From: Bacteroidales bacterium UBA3724
GTDB taxonomy: Bacteria; Bacteroidota; Bacteroidia; Bacteroidales; P3
Direction: 5' to 3'
NCBI GenBank assembly: GCA_002371315.1
Contig: DFHL01000066.1
Span: forward strand, 1 to 22,794
Length of the DNA stretch: 22,794 bases
Shown in pieces: positions 1 to 5,539 of the stretch. Under the pieces are notes generated by a model. That model did no database searches. It saw only the letters and a program-made list of their open reading frames with translations, and was not told the DNA's origin. How positions within the stretch are numbered: position 1 is the stretch's first letter; the number at the start of each line of letters is the position of its first letter. The position numbers and the translations under genes were made by a program.

Positions 1-20
1 GAATGGGCGGAATGTACTAA
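1..20 (+). CDS. groEL: 3' end of groEL chaperonin gene (partial, continues upstream of the window)
   Basis: The first 20 bases encode the end of a GroEL tail (Met-Gly-Gly-Met-Tyr-stop, with ATG at 3-5). All 20 bases are identical to 3053-3072, the end of the second groEL tail in this window. The two copies diverge immediately after the TAA. Bacterial GroEL proteins end in a Gly-Gly-Met-rich flexible tail inside the folding chamber, which fits. Only five codons are visible, so whether the upstream gene is intact is inferred. No terminator hairpin is seen between this stop and the next gene at 85, so transcription from groEL could run into it. Confidence 0.8.
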
Positions 21-84
21 AAAAAGTAGACAGTCATTCATGCGGTAAATTTTATTTGAAGTTTTAGTTTTAATATTGTTTAAA

Positions 85-381
85 ATGGCATTTTCAGAAG
101 AAACAAAATTAGCAGTTTGGAAGAAAGCCAAAGTGGTCTATAATGTTGACCCAAATGTGTGGCGCAAAGATCAGTGCGATGCATGGATTGGCTGGAATTA
201 CTATGGTGACAGAAATTCTGATTTCGGTTGGGAAATTGATCACATCACACCTGTTTCAAAAGGTGGTACAGACAACTTGTCCAATCTTCGTCCGCTCCAA
301 TGGGAAAACAATGCATCACGACAGGATGATCGTTTGTCATGCATAGTTACTTCCAATGGTAACAAAAATGTGAGAAAGTAA
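85..381 (+). CDS. Small stand-alone HNH endonuclease
   Basis: The product is 98 aa with a clear HNH nuclease core (PF01844-like) in its second half. Asp52-His53 starts the motif, followed by Pro56, SKGG 58-61, Asn64-Leu65, Asn67-Leu68 and Asn75/Asn76, the pattern of a beta-beta-alpha-metal fold that cleaves DNA. The Cys pairs that form a structural zinc site in many HNH proteins are missing; only Cys31 and Cys86 are present. A TTG at 76 is in frame, but ATG 85 is the natural start. No methylase, intein or homing intron surrounds it, so it may be a defence nuclease or a free-standing mobile nuclease. It is the first cargo gene after the groEL stop, with no visible terminator between, and is closed by its own terminator at 424-461. 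Nuclease fold is secure; biological role is not. Confidence 0.85.
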   Translation: MAFSEETKLAVWKKAKVVYNVDPNVWRKDQCDAWIGWNYYGDRNSDFGWEIDHITPVSKGGTDNLSNLRPLQWENNASRQDDRLSCIVTSNGNKNVRK

Positions 382-423
382 CAGGCAGAGTATTGTAAAC
401 AGGACGAAATCAATTTAAATAAA

Positions 424-461
424 AAAAAGAGGAGTTTCTTTATTAAGAAACTCCTCTTTTT
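424..461. terminator. Strong bidirectional intrinsic terminator after the HNH gene
   Basis: A perfect 17-bp stem (arms 424-440 and 445-461) closes a four-base TATT loop. The stem core is GAGGAGTTTCTT, flanked by A-run and T-run, so it can work in both directions. It separates the HNH gene from the DinD-like gene and would also end any read-through transcript from groEL. Confidence 0.9.
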
Positions 462-510
462 ATGCAATAAGAAATCAGAATGTGCGTTATAACAACAAAA
501 TATAGAAGAA

Positions 511-538
511 AACATTTCGTTCAAATAAACGAAATGTT
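511..538. promoter_or_regulatory. Perfect 11-bp dyad upstream of the DinD-like gene (candidate operator)
   Basis: AACATTTCGTT (511-521) is followed after six bases by its exact reverse complement AACGAAATGTT (528-538). The dyad ends 19 bases before the ATG at 558, where a repressor site would be expected. No T-run follows, so a terminator is unlikely. E. coli dinD is under LexA control; that this dyad is a LexA or other repressor site is inference. A 5'-UTR hairpin is the alternative. Confidence 0.5.
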
Positions 539-557
539 CAATAATAAATATAAGATA

Positions 558-1427
558 ATGAAAAGAAATGATATAGCAAAGGATGCCACCATATTTGAGC
601 AAATTAGACATATTGGTGAAAACGGAGTAGAATATTGGACTGCACGAGAAATGGCAAAAGCCCTTGAATATGCAGAATACCGAAATATCCTACCTGTAAT
701 TGAGAAATCCAAAGAGGCTTGCCGTAACAGCGGACATGACATAGATGCCCACTTTGTCAGTGCAACAGTATCTCTTGCAATTGGACACAATGCAACCAGG
801 GTGGGGGAAGATATGTTGTTATCCCGTTACGCCTGTTACTTGATAATTCAGAATGCAGACCCGTCCAAAGAGGTTGTTGCAAACGGGCAAACATACTTTG
901 CTGTTCAGACTAGAATCGCGGAAATACAGCAGATGTCCGAGTACAACGCCCTAAAAAGTGAAGATGAAAAAAGGGTGTTTCTCCGCGAAGAGTTGCGACA
1001 ACACAACGCACAGTTGGCAGATGCAGCCAACGCAGCAGGCGTTGTAACATCAAAAGAATACGCCATATTCCAGAATCACGGATATATGGGACTATATGGA
1101 GGGCTCGATGCAAAAGGCATTGCCAAGAAGAAAGGAATCTCCGACGGCAAACCAATTCTTGATTATATGGGAAGCACTGAACTAGCAGCCAACCTATTCC
1201 GTGCCACACAAACAGAAGAAAAACTTCGTAGAGACAACATCAAAGGCAAACAAGCCGCAAATTTGACCCACTATGAGGTAGGGAAAAAAGTGAGACAGAC
1301 CATACAAGAATTGGGAGGTACTATGCCCGAAGATCTTCCTACCGGTGAAGATGTCAAGAAGGTTGAACGTCGTCTGAAAACTGCTGAAAAAAAAGCATTG
1401 GCAAAAGAAACCAAAAAGAAAAAATAA
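558..1427 (+). CDS. dinD: DNA damage-inducible protein D (DinD) homologue
   Basis: The product is 289 aa and matches E. coli DinD along its whole length: an N-terminal BRO-N-like part (ARxxAKxLxYxEYRxxxPVxxxxKEAC with SGHxID soon after), the SRYACYL block, the QTYFAxQTR block, NHGYxGLYGGLD, and the MGSTELAANLFRATQTEEKL and VRQTIQELGGTMPE segments near the C terminus. The tail is Lys-rich. E. coli DinD is an SOS protein that inhibits RecA-mediated strand exchange. ATG 558 is preferred because DinD homology begins just after it; in-frame ATGs at 480 and 534 exist, but the one at 534 lies inside the upstream dyad. The gene sits in cargo between two groEL tails, so it was probably acquired horizontally. 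The family call is firm; the cellular role here is inferred. Confidence 0.93.
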   Translation: MKRNDIAKDATIFEQIRHIGENGVEYWTAREMAKALEYAEYRNILPVIEKSKEACRNSGHDIDAHFVSATVSLAIGHNATRVGEDMLLSRYACYLIIQNADPSKEVVANGQTYFAVQTRIAEIQQMSEYNALKSEDEKRVFLREELRQHNAQLADAANAAGVVTSKEYAIFQNHGYMGLYGGLDAKGIAKKKGISDGKPILDYMGSTELAANLFRATQTEEKLRRDNIKGKQAANLTHYEVGKKVRQTIQELGGTMPEDLPTGEDVKKVERRLKTAEKKALAKETKKKK

Positions 1428-1586
1428 CGAAGATAATTAATATAGAGAAATCGGACAACAAACCCCTATTAAAAATAATATTCGTTAATTCAAAAAAAGT
1501 ATTTATTGCATCACCAAACAAACATACGTAAATATGTAGAGTAAGAAATAACAAAGCAATTATATTGAGCTGACGCTCTTGTTTCC

Positions 1587-1752
1587 TTTACGGTAAATGT
1601 CTGGAAAACTACTACCAAGAAACGGGAATAAGATTGCGGATGGTTTCGCGCTATGGCGTGGATTCTTTCCCCACTTATTTGTTTCAAGGTATTCCAGACA
1701 ACCCTCCGTAAAAATAAGTGGCATTTAAGCAACGAAAGGATTTACGCCTTTC
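1587..1752 (+). other. Gene-free stretch with overlapping inverted repeats (candidate structured RNA)
   Basis: The 414 bases between the DinD-like stop (1427) and ATG 1842 hold no convincing gene. Inside are two interleaved perfect inverted repeats. Pair A is TTTACGG 1587-1593 plus TGTCTGGAA 1598-1606, matching TTCCAGACA 1692-1700 plus CCGTAAA 1706-1712. Pair B is CCACTTATTT 1671-1680 matching AAATAAGTGG 1712-1721. The order A-B-A'-B' means a pseudoknot or two competing folds. A third hairpin follows (GAAAGG 1734-1739, CCTTTC 1747-1752). It may be a cis-acting leader for the two genes downstream, an ncRNA, or a mobile-element remnant. I have an impression of similar DNA near Bacteroidales mobile elements but cannot confirm it. 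No promoter is identified. Confidence 0.45.
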
Positions 1753-1841
1753 TATATGCCCTTAGACATCGGCTTCCGCTCGTAGGATAAAAAGCAGGAA
1801 TGCCGAAAACTGCATCACAGAGTAGGCAAAAAAAAATCATT

Positions 1842-2345
1842 ATGAACGGAACACAAATGGAAGTTTTATTTTGGATTGTCATCCTGTTGGGTATCGTACT
1901 TTTAGGCATACTACCACCGATACTTGTTGCCCGTGCTGCAAAGAACAAAGGGCGAAGCGGATGTTTATGGTTTCTACTCGCAGCCACTCCAGGCATTGGT
2001 CCATTTCTGGCAGGCTTTTTCTTGCTTATACTTGGAGACTCTAAACATAAGCTGGAGAAGGACATCATAAAACAAGAGCAAATCAAAGAAAAATACCAAG
2101 TGCAACGGAAGGCTATAGAAGCCCAAGCAAATGCGAAGGTTGTGAATGAAGAGGCAAAACACAAGCAGCAGAAAGACAGCACGCCCAATCAGGGAAAGCC
2201 CTACAGGTCTGGATTATACCAATCCATGCAAGATCTGACATCCGCGCAGGAAAAGGTGGACGCAGACACAGGCGAAAAGCCGTCCGCAACGAACGACTGG
2301 CTTAAGCCTCCAACAACCGACCACTCCCGTTATATGCCACGTTGA
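1842..2345 (+). CDS. Small two-helix membrane protein with charged cytoplasmic tail
   Basis: I do not recognise a named family. The 167-aa product has two hydrophobic segments (about 7-29 and 41-64) joined by a short Lys/Arg-rich loop (AAKNKGRS), then LGD and a long polar tail. Residues 68-112 are rich in Lys, Glu and Gln and could form a helix or coiled coil; the last 50 residues look disordered (Pro, Thr, Ser). By the positive-inside rule the KNKGR loop, and perhaps the tail, face the cytoplasm on opposite expectations, so topology is uncertain. ATG 1842 is preferred over upstream in-frame codons because the hydrophobic segment starts soon after it. It lies 24 bases before the lipoprotein gene and directly behind the structured region at 1587-1752. 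Confidence 0.7.
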   Translation: MNGTQMEVLFWIVILLGIVLLGILPPILVARAAKNKGRSGCLWFLLAATPGIGPFLAGFFLLILGDSKHKLEKDIIKQEQIKEKYQVQRKAIEAQANAKVVNEEAKHKQQKDSTPNQGKPYRSGLYQSMQDLTSAQEKVDADTGEKPSATNDWLKPPTTDHSRYMPR

Positions 2346-2369
2346 TTCCAGACTCAAATAAAACACCAA

Positions 2370-2759
2370 ATGAAGAAAAAGGTCAGCTTATTTTTTGCCA
2401 TCATTCTGTTGGCGCTCGCATCATGCAACAACTTCACCCCGAAAGAAAAGATTATCGGGAAATGGCAAATTGTGAGAGTGTCACAATCATCATTATTTTC
2501 AAAGCCGGAAGTCGAAGAGTTCGACGGCACTGGACGTGTGATAGAATTCCTCAAAAACCATACCATCGGCGGCGTTGACACCAATGCCAACATGAAGATG
2601 CAGGTGTGGGAGTACAATGGAGACACAGAACACATAAAAGTTACGGGCGAAGGCCTGATTGTGCCCATGAATGGGGTGATAATCGGAGAGAACGAACTGT
2701 CCTTGTCGCTCGACTTAGGCTTTGCTCAATCAACGCTCACGTTTCATAAAATCAGATGA
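2370..2759 (+). CDS. Lipocalin-like SPII lipoprotein, ending at the groEL junction
   Basis: The 129-aa product starts with a lipoprotein signal: MKKK, a hydrophobic stretch, and the lipobox Leu-Ala-Ser-Cys with Cys19 as the lipidated residue. The mature part has IIGKWQIVRV and several short beta-like strands ending in LTFHKI, like the small lipocalin-type lipoproteins common in Bacteroidetes; a membrane-attached envelope protein is likely, ligand unknown. It probably forms an operon with the membrane protein 24 bases upstream. Its last codons (ATC AGA TGA, 2751-2759) overlap the point where groEL sequence begins, so the stop codon may be supplied by groEL DNA and the native C terminus may have been slightly different. 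Confidence 0.78.
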   Translation: MKKKVSLFFAIILLALASCNNFTPKEKIIGKWQIVRVSQSSLFSKPEVEEFDGTGRVIEFLKNHTIGGVDTNANMKMQVWEYNGDTEHIKVTGEGLIVPMNGVIIGENELSLSLDLGFAQSTLTFHKIR

Positions 2760-3072
2760 TGACGCCCGCCGCGCCGTCGAGGAGCCTCTGCGCATGATTG
2801 TCGAGAACGCCGGCCTCGAAGGCAGCGTCGTCGTTAACGAGGTCAAGAACGGCAAGGGCGACTACGGCTACAACGCCCGCGCCGAGAAGTACGAGAACCT
2901 CTTCCAGAGCGGCGTCATCGACCCCGCCAAGGTGACCCGCGTGGCCCTCGAGAACGCCGCCAGCATCGCCGGTATGCTGCTGACCACCGAGTGCGTCCTC
3001 TGCGACATCAAGGAACCCGAACCCGCAGCCCCCGCCAACCCCGGTATGGGCGGAATGGGCGGAATGTACTAA
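2755..3072 (+). pseudogene. groEL: Displaced C-terminal fragment of groEL
   Basis: The frame from about 2755 encodes about 105 residues of GroEL C terminus: RRAVEEPLR, the GDYGYNA and DPAKVTR motifs, the ALENAASIAG helix and the LLTTEC strand, ending in GMGGMGGMY. This corresponds to roughly the last fifth of a GroEL protein and has no start codon or promoter of its own. Base composition jumps from AT-rich cargo to GC-rich at about 2755, marking the junction. Its last 20 bases equal bases 1-20 of the window. Because it is followed by a strong terminator, it is probably the original 3' end of groEL, pushed aside by the insertion, while the copy at the left edge restores the gene. An assembly join is the alternative. 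Confidence 0.88.
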
Positions 3073-3093
3073 GATATTGGTAACATCCGATAG

Positions 3094-3129
3094 AAAAGCC
3101 TCGGTTTGGCAGAGCCAGCCGAGGCTTTT
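3094..3129. terminator. Bidirectional intrinsic terminator after the groEL fragment
   Basis: AAAAGCCTCGG (3094-3104) and CCGAGGCTTTT (3119-3129) form a perfect 11-bp stem, extended by TGGC/GCCA within the loop. It is 21 bases after the groEL stop and is probably the native groEL terminator. It would now also end the transcript of the cargo membrane protein and lipoprotein. Confidence 0.9.
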
Positions 3130-3143
3130 ACTATTTAATTATA

Positions 3144-3165
3144 GTTTTTGTGACATCACGAAAAC
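3144..3165 (-). terminator. Possible hairpin terminator of the MNT/HEPN transcript
   Basis: GTTTTTGTG (3144-3152) and CACGAAAAC (3157-3165) form a nine-base stem with one non-Watson-Crick position around ACAT. It lies 16 bases beyond the HEPN stop on the minus strand. The tail is AT-rich but lacks a clean T-run, so the call is weak. Confidence 0.35.
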
Positions 3166-3180
3166 GATATTGTCCAATAA

Positions 3181-3597
3181 CTATCCTGCGTTTTCCGCCA
3201 ACCAAATGTCAATCTTCTCCCTTACGCCAGCAACTATTTCTTTGGCTTTGGGATAAAGTTCGGCTGTGGACACCTCATCGTGGTTGAACAGATCCTCGTA
3301 ATCGCCTGTTAAACGCTCGTTGAACAACTGACTGTAGTTTCTGCCAAAATAGGCAGGGAATACACCAGGACGAATAAAATGCAAACCGAACATCTGAATC
3401 ACGCCCTCGTGCGACTTTGTGGTGATACCGTGGGCAACCAAGAGCGCGCTCACAGCATAGTAACAGGCGTAGTACATTCTATTGGCGGCATTGTTGTAGT
3501 ATTTGAGGGCAAAAAGGATCTCAATTTCGCCTAAAGTTTTTTCGGCGCACTCCATCCTGTAGCGCACGATGTCAATTCTTTCTTGGTCTGTAAGCAT
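3181..3597 (-). CDS. HEPN-domain protein (putative toxin or RNase of an MNT/HEPN pair)
   Basis: The 138-aa product matches the HEPN family (PF05168-like): helical throughout, Ala-Ala-Asn-Arg40 followed by MYYACYYA (41-48), a KSHEG turn at 61-65, and the Glu94-Arg95...Gly98-Asp99-Tyr100 motif. In HEPN toxins the Arg in the central helix is part of the RNase site; here Arg40 with Tyr42/Tyr43 is the probable counterpart. The start is ATG 3597 (MLTDQER), two bases after the stop of the nucleotidyltransferase gene; a longer open frame upstream would run into that gene. The spacing indicates an operon and a functional pair. In characterised MNT/HEPN systems the nucleotidyltransferase neutralises the HEPN RNase by adding AMP. 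Whether this pair acts as toxin-antitoxin is inferred. Confidence 0.85.
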   Translation of the reverse strand: MLTDQERIDIVRYRMECAEKTLGEIEILFALKYYNNAANRMYYACYYAVSALLVAHGITTKSHEGVIQMFGLHFIRPGVFPAYFGRNYSQLFNERLTGDYEDLFNHDEVSTAELYPKAKEIVAGVREKIDIWLAENAG

Positions 3598-3599
3598 AA

Positions 3600-3908
3600 C
3601 TATAGTCTGATTCTGTCGGTTAGTACATTGTCTCGAAAAGGTGTCATTTTCGACTCCCATTGCGATTTGGAAACGATGAAAGGCTGTATCGAAACGCCGG
3701 TGTCAAGCTCTATGTGATAGGTTACATCATATATTTTATCCTTGTCGTCAACGGTCACTCTAGGCTTGTTGAAAATCACCAGCAGGTCGATGTCCGAGTC
3801 GGGACGTGCATCCCCTCGGGCCTCGCTACCATATAGCCATACCTCTATATCGAGTGGCAGCGATTCGAGGCCTTTTTTGATGGCTTCTATAATGATCGGA
3901 CGTTTCAT
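3600..3908 (-). CDS. Minimal nucleotidyltransferase (MNT), probable antitoxin partner of the HEPN protein
   Basis: The 102-aa product is a minimal NTP_transf_2 domain. The hallmark is Gly27-Ser28, Arg31-Gly32, then Asp37-Ser-Asp39-Ile-Asp41, i.e. GSxxRG followed by DSDIDLLV; Asp39 and Asp41 are the expected metal ligands. A third carboxylate is not evident in the later strand (GVSIQPFIVS, 71-80), as is common in this short family. ATG 3908 is chosen because it lies about 16 bases after a predicted transcription start and begins the usual helix. The downstream HEPN gene starts two bases after the stop. MNT partners of HEPN toxins can AMPylate or otherwise inactivate them. Family call is strong; the target is inferred from the pairing. 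Confidence 0.87.
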   Translation of the reverse strand: MKRPIIIEAIKKGLESLPLDIEVWLYGSEARGDARPDSDIDLLVIFNKPRVTVDDKDKIYDVTYHIELDTGVSIQPFIVSKSQWESKMTPFRDNVLTDRIRL

Positions 3909-3929
3909 AATATGGTTATTTTCTGACTG

Positions 3930-3960
3930 CAAAAGTACACAATTTTCTTAATATGGCAAA
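3930..3960 (-). promoter_or_regulatory. Bacteroidetes promoter of the MNT/HEPN operon
   Basis: Read on the minus strand, TTTG (3957-3960) is followed after exactly 19 bases by TACTTTTG (3930-3937). This matches the Bacteroidetes consensus (-33 TTTG, spacer 19-21, -7 TAnnTTTG). Transcription would start near 3924, giving a leader of about 15 bases before ATG 3908. Confidence 0.8.
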
Positions 3961-4080
3961 AAAAAAATTTGATATGGGAAACACTCATACACAAGTTCGT
4001 CATTTTCTGATCGGCCTATTTTTTTTATTTATAATTATGCATAATCATTTCGCATCATTGCAATAATATAAAATAATACA

Positions 4081-4230
4081 GCAAAACGACTTCGCAATGA
4101 TGCGAGGTCGTTTTGCATAGGTGTGAATTATTTTTGCAGTGATGCGAGTTTTTTTGTATCCATAAAACACTCCTTGCAATGATGCGAGACCAATTTGCCG
4201 TGCTGCAAAAGGGTTTTGCTATGATGCAAG
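4081..4230. repeat. Array of four GCAATGATGCGAG units spaced about 41 bp apart
   Basis: Variants of GCAATGATGCGAG occur at 4094-4106, 4136-4148, 4176-4188 and 4218-4230, at intervals of 42, 40 and 42 bp, with unrelated sequence between. A reversed copy (CGCATCATTGC) is at 4051-4061. The first unit sits in the loop of a long hairpin: GCAAAACGAC 4081-4090 and GTCGTTTTGC 4107-4116 are perfect complements. This is most of the 345-base gene-free stretch between the MNT gene and the next operon. It is not a CRISPR: repeats are too short and diverged. It lies just past the 3' end of the three-gene operon. Confidence 0.75.
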
Positions 4231-4253
4231 GTGGTATTGAAGAAATACAACAC

Positions 4254-4586
4254 TCATTCTCGCGGTGTTTCAAAGTATGCCTTGCATAACGCTGGCACAC
4301 TTGGAGCAAAATGGTAGTCTGGAACTGATGTGTTCGCATAGGTCGAGGCCATCCACGGACGTTCTGCGGTGTCGATTATACGGCAAATTTTGTCCCAGTA
4401 CTCTTTGTGAAAATTTCTCGTCTCCCCATTGCTTCCAACGACAAAAATTGTTTTACTGTCGGGACATGACACATTGATGAAACTTTGTCCTCCTAATGTC
4501 GGGACGGTGATTTGCGGTTGGTTGACACCAATCCACGCAACCATTGTCTCAAATTCGACAGATGGAAATATTATCATTTTAGCCAT
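4254..4586 (-). CDS. Hypothetical protein, third gene of an orphan operon
   Basis: I do not recognise a family. The 110-aa product has no signal peptide or membrane segment and is probably cytoplasmic. The first half looks beta-rich (MIIFPSVEFE, then ITVPTLGG, SFINVSC, KTIFVVG); a helical EYWDKICRIID follows, and the C-terminal part is rich in aromatic residues and Pro. The start is ATG 4586 (MAKMIIF), seven bases after the stop of the preceding gene; a longer open frame would overlap that gene. AT-rich composition unlike the core genes suggests acquisition by transfer. The gene ends about 24 bases before the repeat array. Confidence 0.62.
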   Translation of the reverse strand: MAKMIIFPSVEFETMVAWIGVNQPQITVPTLGGQSFINVSCPDSKTIFVVGSNGETRNFHKEYWDKICRIIDTAERPWMASTYANTSVPDYHFAPSVPALCKAYFETPRE

Positions 4587-4593
4587 TTTTACT

Positions 4594-5007
4594 TTATTTT
4601 TTATATGTTCCGTTAAAAACATCAGCTCCAGATGTGCAGGCATATATTACAATGTCTCCATTTGATTTTTTCCGTATCTTTCCCACATATTCATTGTTCT
4701 TGTCATACATTGTGTTTCCCTTGATTGATACTGGAATTGTTGCCCACGTGTCTTGTAAATAAGCAAGATCCCAGCCAGGTTTTGTGGTTTGAAAAATAAT
4801 GAGTTTATCATTTTCGCTCGGATAAGAATGTCCATTTACTTCAGCATAACTTTTCTTCCAAATATGGTTGGCTGGGAGATTGAGTTCACTTCCTCCACTG
4901 ACGAAGCCCATCACATCATTATAGTTTAAAACCAGAGGACAGATTATCAAAGATACAATCATTCCAATTGTTAACAATCTTCCCTTTTTCTTGAAGTCCT
5001 GTTTCAT
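4594..5007 (-). CDS. Hypothetical membrane-anchored protein, second gene of an orphan operon
   Basis: Unrecognised. The 137-aa product has a basic N terminus (MKQDFKKKGR) and one hydrophobic segment at about 11-28, either a signal anchor or an uncleaved signal peptide, so the remaining 110 residues are probably outside the inner membrane. That part looks like a small beta domain (KLIIFQTTK, WATIPVSIKG, YVGKIRKKSNGDIVIYACTSG). There is no lipobox: Cys23 lies mid-helix without a proper context. The start is eight bases after the stop of the first gene and the stop is seven bases before the third gene, so the three are almost certainly co-transcribed. Confidence 0.62.
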   Translation of the reverse strand: MKQDFKKKGRLLTIGMIVSLIICPLVLNYNDVMGFVSGGSELNLPANHIWKKSYAEVNGHSYPSENDKLIIFQTTKPGWDLAYLQDTWATIPVSIKGNTMYDKNNEYVGKIRKKSNGDIVIYACTSGADVFNGTYKK

Positions 5008-5015
5008 TTTTTTTA

Positions 5016-5480
5016 TTATTTTATAACATTTTTATAATCTTCAACTAAACGCAGGGTATCGCCTGTGAAATATTGCTTGCTTATCTTGTTGACAGATTCG
5101 TATCCTATGTAAAACAAGGAAAAAAGTACCAAAAACTGGATCGCTCCTGTCCAAAAACCGAAGACGTTCCAATAGATTATTCCTACAGCGATTGAAATGA
5201 CAAATCCTTTGGTAAGGCTACCATAAAAACGCTCCTGCTTTGTTCTGGACTGGATGGCAAGATTTATCTCAGACTTAATATGCTCAACGTTGTAGGTGCT
5301 ATTGATGTTTTCAACAAAGCCAACAACTTTGTCTCTCCATTCATCATTCGGAGACTTCTTTAATTCGCTTATAGCGTCAATTTCAAAAGGATTCGTGACA
5401 AATTCAAGCAATTCTTTGGGGTCATCCAAGTTGATTTGTTTCACTTGTTTTACTATGGTCTCTTTATCATCCATAAGCAT
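5016..5480 (-). CDS. Hypothetical protein with two C-terminal membrane helices, first gene of an orphan operon
   Basis: Unrecognised. The 154-aa product has a charged, largely helical N-terminal part (about 1-88) and two membrane segments at about 91-108 and 111-128 with almost no loop between, i.e. a hairpin anchor leaving both ends on the same side of the membrane, probably the cytoplasm. A cytoplasmic helical sensor plus membrane hairpin is seen in several effector-type proteins, but nothing here proves that. Two in-frame ATGs at 5480 and 5474 are equally plausible starts; upstream in-frame codons run into the ncRNA candidate. Genes two and three follow at eight and seven bases. Confidence 0.62.
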   Translation of the reverse strand: MLMDDKETIVKQVKQINLDDPKELLEFVTNPFEIDAISELKKSPNDEWRDKVVGFVENINSTYNVEHIKSEINLAIQSRTKQERFYGSLTKGFVISIAVGIIYWNVFGFWTGAIQFLVLFSLFYIGYESVNKISKQYFTGDTLRLVEDYKNVIK

Positions 5481-5539
5481 ATCCCTAATACGTGCCGGGC
5501 GCAACTGTTTTGCCCTCCAGCACCCCGTCGAGCGATTAA

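Noticed and set aside
1511..1732. Minus-strand frame of 73 codons in the gene-free stretch
   Set aside because: It coincides with the inverted-repeat element and its length is explained by that; no start context or domain.
1..3072. Integrase-driven element using groEL as attachment gene
   Set aside because: No integrase or excisionase gene is present between the groEL ends; a lost or external enzyme cannot be excluded, so it is kept only as an alternative.
4081..4230. CRISPR array
   Set aside because: Units of 13 bp with substitutions, only four copies, no cas genes nearby.
4055..4339. Minus-strand frame giving a peptide with repeated SHHC/SHLC motifs
   Set aside because: The repeats are translations of the 13-bp DNA repeats; spacing of 40-42 bp does not keep one frame and no homology is evident.
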